This document shows positions 30,832 through 35,923 of a stretch of DNA of 35,923 bases, one piece after another; the first letter of the stretch is position 1; every line of letters starts with the position of its first letter. This DNA comes from Streptomyces longispororuber (GTDB lineage Bacteria; Actinomycetota; Actinomycetes; Streptomycetales; Streptomycetaceae): the NCBI RefSeq assembly GCF_014656095.1, contig NZ_BNBT01000087.1, forward strand, positions 1-35,923. The letters run 5' to 3'. Position numbers and translations under genes: made by a program. The notes beneath the pieces were generated by a model that had not been told where the DNA came from, ran no database searches, and saw only the letters and a program-made list of their open reading frames with translations.

Positions 30832-31910
30832 TGACCGCCACGGCCCCCGCGGCGAGTGGACCGGGCCCGCTGCTGCGGCTCGACGGGGCCACCGTGCGCT
30901 TCGGCGCGCGGGCCGTGCTCGACGCCGTCGACCTCGCCGTCGCCGAGCACGAGATCGTGTGCGTCCTCGGGCCCAGCGGCAGCGGCAAGTCCACGCTGCT
31001 GCGCGCGGTCGCCGGGCTCCAGGCGCTCGACGCCGGGCGGATCGCCCTGGCCGGGCACGACCAGGCCGGGGTGCCCGCGCACCGGCGGGGCGTGGGCCTG
31101 ATGTTCCAGGACCACCAGCTCTTCCCGCAGCGTGACGTGGCCGGCAACGTGGCCTTCGGGCTGCGCATGCGCAAGGTGCCGCGCGCCGAGCAGGCCCTGC
31201 GGGTCGCGGAACTCCTCGACCTGGTGGGGCTCCCCGGCGCCCAGAAGCGGGCCGTTTCCGCGCTGTCGGGCGGCGAGCAGCAGCGGGTCGCGCTCGCGCG
31301 GGCGCTCGCGCCCCGGCCGCGGCTGCTGATGCTCGACGAGCCGCTCGGCCAGCTCGACCGCTCGCTGCGGGAGCGCCTGGTCGCCGAGTTGCGGGAGCTG
31401 TTCCAGGAGCTGGGCACGACGGTGCTCGCCGTCACGCACGACCAGGGCGAGGCGTTCGCGCTCGCCGACCGGGTCGTGGTGATGCGGGAGGGCCGCATCG
31501 CCCAGTCCGGCACGCCCCTGGAGGTGTGGCGCAGGCCCGCCGACGAGTTCGTGGCGCGCTTCCTCGGCTTCGACAACGTGGTCGACGCGACGGTCACCGG
31601 GGGCAGCGCCGAGACCGTGTGGGGCAAGGTGCCGGTGCCGCAGGGGACCGCGGACGGGCGGTGCCGGCTGCTCGTACGGCCCGCCGGTGTGCGCCTCACG
31701 GGCGCGGACGACGGGCTCGCGTGCGTCGTGACGGGGCGCACGTTCCGCGGGACGCACGTCGCCGTGCGCCTGGAGCCCACCGGTGGCGAGGGCGCGCCCC
31801 GCCTGGAGGCCGCGTGCGGGCTGCGGGACGCGCCGGAGCCGGGCGCGCGCGTGGGGGTGCGCTTCGCGGTGGAGGAAATCGTGGTGCTGCGGCCGGGGGC
31901 GGCGTCCTAG
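30831..31910 (+). CDS. thiQ: Thiamine ABC transporter ATP-binding protein
   Basis: ThiQ hydrolyses ATP to drive uptake. Seen: Walker A GPSGSGKST (47-55), Q-loop FQDHQLFPQ, signature LSGGEQQR (145-152), Walker B LLMLDEP (165-171), the switch histidine in VTHDQGEA, and a C-terminal TOBE-like domain (about 270-355). At 359 residues it is longer than E. coli ThiQ (about 230), which lacks the C-terminal domain; it is more like the sulfate/iron importer ATPases. The ATG overlaps the thiP stop codon. A promoter for the next gene overlaps its stop codon. Confidence 0.93.
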   Translation: MTATAPAASGPGPLLRLDGATVRFGARAVLDAVDLAVAEHEIVCVLGPSGSGKSTLLRAVAGLQALDAGRIALAGHDQAGVPAHRRGVGLMFQDHQLFPQRDVAGNVAFGLRMRKVPRAEQALRVAELLDLVGLPGAQKRAVSALSGGEQQRVALARALAPRPRLLMLDEPLGQLDRSLRERLVAELRELFQELGTTVLAVTHDQGEAFALADRVVVMREGRIAQSGTPLEVWRRPADEFVARFLGFDNVVDATVTGGSAETVWGKVPVPQGTADGRCRLLVRPAGVRLTGADDGLACVVTGRTFRGTHVAVRLEPTGGEGAPRLEAACGLRDAPEPGARVGVRFAVEEIVVLRPGAAS

Positions 31911-31913
31911 GGT
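31908..31913 (+). promoter_or_regulatory. -10 box of a leaderless gene, overlapping the thiQ stop codon
   Basis: TAGGGT contains the thiQ TAG stop and ends seven bases before the ATG at 31921. No Shine-Dalgarno sequence lies between, so the mRNA likely starts at the ATG. Confidence 0.55.
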
Positions 31914-31920
31914 CGGACGC

Positions 31921-32712
31921 ATGACGATCCTCCCGTACGAGCGTTACCGCACCGAAGTCGCCGCGCAGTTGGGGGCCCTGCGGACGACCCTGGACGGCGC
32001 CGACCTGTCGGTGACCGTGCCCACGTGCCCCGACTGGACCCTCGACCGCCTGGCACGGCACGTCGGGGGCGCCGTGCGCTGGGTCGACCTGCACGTGCGC
32101 ACGCGGACGAAGGAGAACATCCCCGAGTCGGAGGTGCCCGGCTTCCACGGCCCCGAGGAGGGCGGCGCGGCCGCGCTGGACGCGTGGCTGGCCGAGACGG
32201 CGGAGATGTTCGACGCGACGCTGCGCGGCGCCGACGCGGACACGCCGGTGTGGTCCTGGACGGGTGAGGCCACCGCGGGCTTCTGGGCGCGGCGGATGAC
32301 GCACGAGGTGGCGATCCACCGCGCGGACGCGGCGATCGCGGCCGGCGTCCCGTACGAGGTCGCGCCGGAGGTGGCCGCCGACGCCATCGACGAGTGGCTG
32401 GACATCGTACGGTTCGTGCAGCGCGTGGCGGCGGACGAGCGGGCGGTGGCGCTGCGCGGCGACGGGCGGACGCTGCACCTGCACGCCACGGACGCCGGGC
32501 CGGAGCTGGCCGCGGAGTGGACCATCACGCTCGGTCCGGACGGGGTGTCCTGGGAGCGCGCGCACAGCAAGGCGGACGTCGCGCTGCGCGGGCCGCTGAC
32601 GGAGGTGCTGCTGGCGTTCTACCGGCGGCGGTCGGTGGACTCCGGCCGGGTGGAGGTCCTCGGCGACCGGGAACTCCTGGAGTTCTGGCTGGAGCGGGCC
32701 TCGTTCGGCTGA
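31921..32712 (+). CDS. Maleylpyruvate isomerase-like, mycothiol-dependent (DinB-fold) protein
   Basis: The 263-residue protein matches the MDMPI/DinB-like group: VPTCPDWTLDRLARHVGGAVRW near the N-terminus (given by ends VPTCPDWTL and ARHVGG), then MTHEVAIHRADAA, then a C-terminal domain with LHATDAGPELAAEW. The histidines in RHVG and in THEVAIHR would bind a metal in family members. Known: some members use mycothiol as cofactor to isomerise maleylpyruvate, but most in Streptomyces have no assigned substrate. The short distance to thiQ reflects a separate, likely leaderless promoter rather than an operon. It converges with the LOG gene. Confidence 0.85.
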   Translation: MTILPYERYRTEVAAQLGALRTTLDGADLSVTVPTCPDWTLDRLARHVGGAVRWVDLHVRTRTKENIPESEVPGFHGPEEGGAAALDAWLAETAEMFDATLRGADADTPVWSWTGEATAGFWARRMTHEVAIHRADAAIAAGVPYEVAPEVAADAIDEWLDIVRFVQRVAADERAVALRGDGRTLHLHATDAGPELAAEWTITLGPDGVSWERAHSKADVALRGPLTEVLLAFYRRRSVDSGRVEVLGDRELLEFWLERASFG

Positions 32713-32738
32713 GGCCCGCGGCGCACCGGGGGGCGTGG

Positions 32739-33893
32739 TCAGTCCGACAGGGCAGCCAGCGCCCCCGCCGCCTCCGCCACGGTGTCCACCAGGGTGACGC
32801 GGCGGGCCATCGGGCGGTCCTTCGCCAGGGCCTGGAGCAGGGGCCAGGCCGGGAGGCGGGTCGTCCAGTGCTCCCGGTCCACCAGGACCATGGGGGTGGG
32901 CTCGCCGCGCGACTCGTAGTAGTTGGGCGTCGCGTTGTCGAAGATCTCCTGCACCGTCCCGGCGGCGCCGGGCAGGAATATGACGCCCGCGTTGGAGCGG
33001 GCGAGCAGCCCGTCCTCGCGGGTGGCGTTGGCGAAGTACTTGGCGAGGTGGGAGGCGAACGCGTTCGGCGGCTCGTGCCCGTAGAACCACGTGGGGATGC
33101 CGACCGAGTCGCCGCCGGACGGCCACCGCTCCCGCACGGCGAAGGCGGCCCGCGCCCACTCGGTCACCGACGGCGTGAACGAGGGCGCCTTGGCGAGGAG
33201 TTCCAGCGCCTCGTCCAGGACGGCGTCGTCGTACGGGGCGGTGTACGCGCCGAGGTTCGCCGCCTCCATGGCACCGGGACCGCCGCCGGTGGCCACCGTG
33301 AGCCCGGCGCGCGCGAGGGAGCGTCCGAGCCGGGCCGCGCCCGCGTACGCGTCCGTGCCCCGGGCCATCCGGTGGCCGCCCATGACGCCCACGACCCGCT
33401 CGCCGTGCAGGAGTTCGTCGAGCGCGTCGGAGACGGAGTCGTCGTGGACGGCGCGCAGCATGGAGGCGAAGACGTCGCCGTCGGCCTTGGTGCGCTGGAA
33501 CCAGGCGTACGCCCGGGCGTCCGGGGTGGCGTCGTAGCCGCCGTCGGACAGGCCCGCGTACAGGTCGCCGGGCGTGTAGAGCCGGGCGCGGTAGGGGTCG
33601 AAGGGGAGGCCTGGCACGGGCGGGAAGACCAGCGCTCCCGAGGCGCGGACCCGGGCCGCCGCGTCCGGGTGCATCGGGCAGCCCAGGAAGACGGCGTCGG
33701 TGGTGTCGACCGTGAGCAGCGCGTCCGTACGGTCCGTCAGGTCGACGGCCTGGACGCGGTGTCCGGCGAGGGAGCCGCGTCCGGCGACGACCTCGTCGAA
33801 CTCGGCGAGCGTCTCGATCTCGTGGTCGCCGGGGTGCGGGACGGGTGCCGCGGGGTCGCCGGGGCGCGGGGCGGATGCTTCGGAGGGAGGCAT
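32739..33893 (-). CDS. LOG family protein (lysine decarboxylase-like Rossmann fold)
   Basis: LOG-type proteins release free cytokinin bases from nucleotides in plants; many bacterial members are nucleotide 5'-monophosphate phosphoribohydrolases. Seen in the 384-residue protein: VMGGHRMARGTDAY, TGGGPGAMEAANLGA, and PGAAGTVQEIFDNA in place of the usual PGGxGTxxE motif, with the glutamate kept. A ~150-residue N-terminal part (LTVDTTDAVFLGCPMHPDA) makes it longer than simple LOG proteins. The ATG at 33893 fits a -10 box (TAGCAT on this strand, 33905-33900) six bases upstream, so it may be leaderless. VOC gene lies 37 bases upstream on the same strand. Confidence 0.85.
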   Translation of the reverse strand: MPPSEASAPRPGDPAAPVPHPGDHEIETLAEFDEVVAGRGSLAGHRVQAVDLTDRTDALLTVDTTDAVFLGCPMHPDAAARVRASGALVFPPVPGLPFDPYRARLYTPGDLYAGLSDGGYDATPDARAYAWFQRTKADGDVFASMLRAVHDDSVSDALDELLHGERVVGVMGGHRMARGTDAYAGAARLGRSLARAGLTVATGGGPGAMEAANLGAYTAPYDDAVLDEALELLAKAPSFTPSVTEWARAAFAVRERWPSGGDSVGIPTWFYGHEPPNAFASHLAKYFANATREDGLLARSNAGVIFLPGAAGTVQEIFDNATPNYYESRGEPTPMVLVDREHWTTRLPAWPLLQALAKDRPMARRVTLVDTVAEAAGALAALSD

Positions 33894-33899
33894 CCGCCC

Positions 33900-33905
33900 A
33901 TGCTA
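33900..33905 (-). promoter_or_regulatory. -10 box of the LOG-family gene
   Basis: Read on the minus strand this is TAGCAT, six bases before the start codon at 33893, with no ribosome binding site between. Confidence 0.45.
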
Positions 33906-33930
33906 GGCACCCGGGCGGGGGAGGGGGGCC

Positions 33931-34335
33931 TCAGCCCTGGACCTCCGCCGGGTCCATCCACATGACCTCCCAGGTGTGGCCGTCGAGGTCGTCGAAGGAG
34001 CGGCCGTACATCGAGCCGTAGTCCTGGGTGCGGCCGGCCGTGCCGCCCGCCGCGACCGCCTTGTCGGCGAGCTCGTCGACCTTCTCGCGGCTCTCCGCGC
34101 TCAGACACAGCAGCACCTCGCTGGTCTTCGTGGCGTCGGCGATCTCCTTGCCCGTGAACTCCTGGTAGCGCGGCTTGGCCAGCAGCATCGTGATGATGGT
34201 GTCGCTGATCACGACGCAGGCGCAGTCGTCCGTCGAGAACTGCGGGTTGATGGTGTAGCCGAGCTCCGTGAAGAACTTCTTGGAGGCCTCGACGTCGGCG
34301 ACGGCCAGGTTCACGAAGATCATCTGCTGGGGCAT
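33931..34335 (-). CDS. VOC (glyoxalase/bleomycin-resistance fold) protein
   Basis: The 134-residue protein has two beta-alpha-beta-beta-beta halves typical of VOC proteins: MIFVNLAVADVEASKKFFTELGY at the start and DLDGHTWEVMWMDP at the end (each cited in part). Candidate metal ligands of the fold are weak (no clear H-E-H-E set). Substrate unknown; it may bind rather than convert a small molecule. GGGAGA six bases before the ATG at 34335 sets the start. It lies upstream of the LOG gene on the same strand, but the LOG gene seems to have its own promoter. Confidence 0.88.
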   Translation of the reverse strand: MPQQMIFVNLAVADVEASKKFFTELGYTINPQFSTDDCACVVISDTIITMLLAKPRYQEFTGKEIADATKTSEVLLCLSAESREKVDELADKAVAAGGTAGRTQDYGSMYGRSFDDLDGHTWEVMWMDPAEVQG

Positions 34336-34565
34336 GGGGTGTCTCCCGCGGTGCGTAGCGTGTACGTGGTGGCTTACGCAGGGGTAGACGGGCGGGGGCG
34401 GCGGAAGTCATCGCCGGGGGCGAAAGTTTTTTCGGCGCCGTCGGAACGGGCGTGGGGCGGCGCCCGTCGCCGCCCCTCTCGCTTGAGGCGTCGTCCGAGG
34501 TTCGTTCCTCTTCCGTCCGGGGCCGGTGTCGTCCCGTACCCGTCCGGGGTCGGTGCCGCCGCGCA

Positions 34566-34593
34566 CCCGTTCCGGGCCCGGGCCCGGAACGGG
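34566..34593 (-). terminator. Perfect 28-base palindrome after the membrane protein gene
   Basis: CCCGTTCCGGGCCC and its exact complement GGGCCCGGAACGGG abut with no spacer, so the folded RNA would be a 12-13 bp stem with a tiny loop. It lies five bases past the stop codon of the minus-strand membrane gene and is the likely terminator. Confidence 0.7.
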
Positions 34594-34598
34594 CAACC

Positions 34599-35750
34599 TC
34601 AGCGGGTCAGGGGCATCGCCGCCAGCTCCGCCACCAGCCACGTCAGCGGGGCGAAGACGACGAGGAGCGCGCCCGTGCGCAGGGCCGCGCAGCCGCGCAG
34701 CACGGAGGCGGGGGCGCCCAGGCGGGTCAGCGCCTCCTGGACGCCGGTGCGGGAGCGGCGCCCCTCGGCGGCGGCGGTGGCCAGGGTGAGCACGGCGCAG
34801 CCCGCGACGAGGAGCGCCCCGAGCGTGCTGAACGGGCCGACGTCGGCGGGGCCGCCCGCGGTGTGCAGGGTGCTCAGCGCGTACGTGCCGGACGCCACCG
34901 CGCACACCACGCCGAGCGGCTGCCCGAGCCGCCGGGCCTCGCGCATGAGGACGCGCCCCGCGAGCAGCCGCAGCGCGCCGGGCCGCGCCGTCTGGAGGAG
35001 GTGGCCGCAGAGGTAGGTGAGGCCGGGCCCGGCGAGGGCGAGGCCCACCGCGGTGAGGACCCAGCCGGCCAGCACCCCGGCCGGGCTGCCGCCGGCGCCG
35101 GGCAGGGACGTGCCCGCGGTGGCGCCGCTGCTCGCGTACGCCTCGACGGCGAGCCCGCCGGCCAGCAGGGCGATGCCCCACGGCACGCCGCCGAGGGCGC
35201 CCGGCGGGGCGTCGGGGTCGGGCGGCTCCGCGCCCGGCTTGGGGCGGCGCGGGCGCAGGGTGAGCGCGGTCGTGACGGACGCGACCAGCGGTACGAGCAC
35301 GAGCAGGGTGAGGGTGGCGGCCACCGGCAGCGGCCGGCCGGCGCCGAGCGCACCGGCGGCCGCGCCGTCGAACGGCAGGCCGGCCAGGTCGCCGCGCAGG
35401 TGGAGGAAGCAGAGCAGGGCCGCCGCGGAGCCGAGCGTGCAGGCCACCGCCGTGGTCATGGCGGAGAGGACCATGAGCCGGCCGGGGCCGAGGCCGACGG
35501 AGGCGAGCCCGGGGCGCGGCTTGGTGCCGGGGTCGGTACGGGCCACGGTGACGGCGAAGTACACGGTGGCGGCGAGCGGCAGCGCGCACCAGGCCAGGCG
35601 CAGCACGGAGCCGGTGGAGCCGGGGTGGGCCAGGGCGTGGCCGAGCGCGCACAGGAGCAGGAACCCGGTCCCGGCGGACGTGGCGGCGACGAGCAGCCGC
35701 CGCAGCAGGACCAGCGGGTGGGCGCCGCGGACTAGACGGAGAGCGAGCAC
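34599..35750 (-). CDS. Multi-pass membrane protein of unknown function
   Basis: The 383-residue protein has about nine to ten hydrophobic segments (for example LLRRLLVAATSAGTGFLLLCAL, cited by ends LLRRLLVAAT and GFLLLCAL; VAATLTLLVLVPLVASVTTAL; LGALLVAGCAVLTLAT). It has a Pro-rich loop after LTLRPRRPKPGAEPP. No catalytic motif is visible. The layout is compatible with the membrane half of an exporter whose ATPase would be the gene cut by the window edge, but this is inference from coupling only. The GTG at 35750 overlaps the end of that gene by 19 bases. A perfect palindrome follows its stop codon. Confidence 0.75.
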   Translation of the reverse strand: MLALRLVRGAHPLVLLRRLLVAATSAGTGFLLLCALGHALAHPGSTGSVLRLAWCALPLAATVYFAVTVARTDPGTKPRPGLASVGLGPGRLMVLSAMTTAVACTLGSAAALLCFLHLRGDLAGLPFDGAAAGALGAGRPLPVAATLTLLVLVPLVASVTTALTLRPRRPKPGAEPPDPDAPPGALGGVPWGIALLAGGLAVEAYASSGATAGTSLPGAGGSPAGVLAGWVLTAVGLALAGPGLTYLCGHLLQTARPGALRLLAGRVLMREARRLGQPLGVVCAVASGTYALSTLHTAGGPADVGPFSTLGALLVAGCAVLTLATAAAEGRRSRTGVQEALTRLGAPASVLRGCAALRTGALLVVFAPLTWLVAELAAMPLTR

Positions 35751-35923
35751 GTGGCCCGGCCTTCCGCGTCGGAGCCCCCGGCGGCACCGGCTGGTGCGGG
35801 GCCTTCGTCCCCGGGCGGTCGCGCGGCACCGTCCTCGGCGTCGGGCTGCGCGGGGGCGGGGGCCGCGGCGGACCGCTCGCCGCTGTCGACGGCGGGGCCC
35901 GTGGCGGAGACCCCGGCGGCGGG
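35732..35923 (-). CDS. C-terminal end of an unidentified gene, cut by the window edge
   Basis: On the minus strand the frame is open from the edge to a TAG at 35734-35732: 63 residues, Ala/Pro/Gly/Asp/Glu-rich, ending RATCSLSV. Third codon positions are mostly G or C, as in real genes here. It reads like an unstructured tail and has no recognisable domain. The next gene starts inside it, so the two would be translationally coupled. An ABC-type ATPase is the natural guess for a partner of a membrane protein, without direct support. Confidence 0.5.
   Translation of the reverse strand, partial: PAAGVSATGPAVDSGERSAAAPAPAQPDAEDGAARPPGDEGPAPAGAAGGSDAEGRATCSLSV

Overview
The window is core chromosome from a high-GC actinomycete, almost certainly a Streptomyces. 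It has very high GC, many GTG starts, a sporulation sigma factor whose sequence matches WhiG, four tandem type I signal peptidases, and the gene order glnD-ffh / rpsP-khpA-rimM-trmD-rplS / lepB x4 / nudix-DUF2469-yraN-comM-dprA-whiG / rpsB-tsf-pyrH-frr-cdsA-rlmN that I know from streptomycetes. No tRNA, rRNA, insertion sequence, prophage or CRISPR array was seen.

Layout. 1-3108: the 3' end of glnD (PII nucleotidyltransferase) and ffh (SRP GTPase), with a strong bidirectional hairpin after ffh. 3323-6735: a less conserved block with a minus-strand methyltransferase, a divergent archaeal/eukaryotic-type prolyl-tRNA synthetase and a SprT-like zinc metalloprotease. 6736-7412: a long repeat-bearing gap ending in the rpsP promoter. 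7413-10398: ribosome and tRNA maturation genes (S16, KhpA, RimM, TrmD, L19), with an array of six 24-bp hairpin repeats before rimM. 10444-14854: four overlapping or closely spaced signal peptidase I genes ending in a translationally coupled Nudix hydrolase. 14910-18767: DUF2469, YraN, ComM and DprA, the last three overlapping or nearly so, preceded by a perfect DnaA box. 19078-21466: whiG, a TetR-type regulator and a convergent secreted M23-type protein. 21739-27789: rpsB, tsf, pyrH, frr, cdsA and rlmN, each separated by hairpins. 27819-31910: a TPP riboswitch controlling the thiamine/thiamine-phosphate ABC transporter thiBPQ. 31921-35923: a mycothiol-dependent-isomerase-like protein, a minus-strand VOC protein and LOG-family protein, and a minus-strand membrane protein coupled to a gene that runs off the right edge.

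How it works together. Most of the window is translation and protein export: SRP, ribosomal proteins and their assembly factors, tRNA and rRNA methylation, elongation factor Ts, ribosome recycling, signal peptidases. Nitrogen sensing (GlnD), UMP supply (PyrH), phospholipid precursor supply (CdsA), DNA processing (ComM/DprA/YraN), aerial hypha development (WhiG) and vitamin uptake (ThiBPQ) are added around it. I found no wholly new multi-gene system. The signals that ordinary annotation would miss are regulatory: a DnaA box held in the loop of a perfect 10-bp stem upstream of rlmN, the hairpin array upstream of rimM, a hairpin abutting the rplS ribosome binding site, a perfect 13-bp stem just before pyrH, a TPP riboswitch followed by both a terminator-like stem and a second stem covering the ribosome binding site, and a set of genes whose -10 boxes lie so close to the start codon that their mRNAs are probably leaderless.
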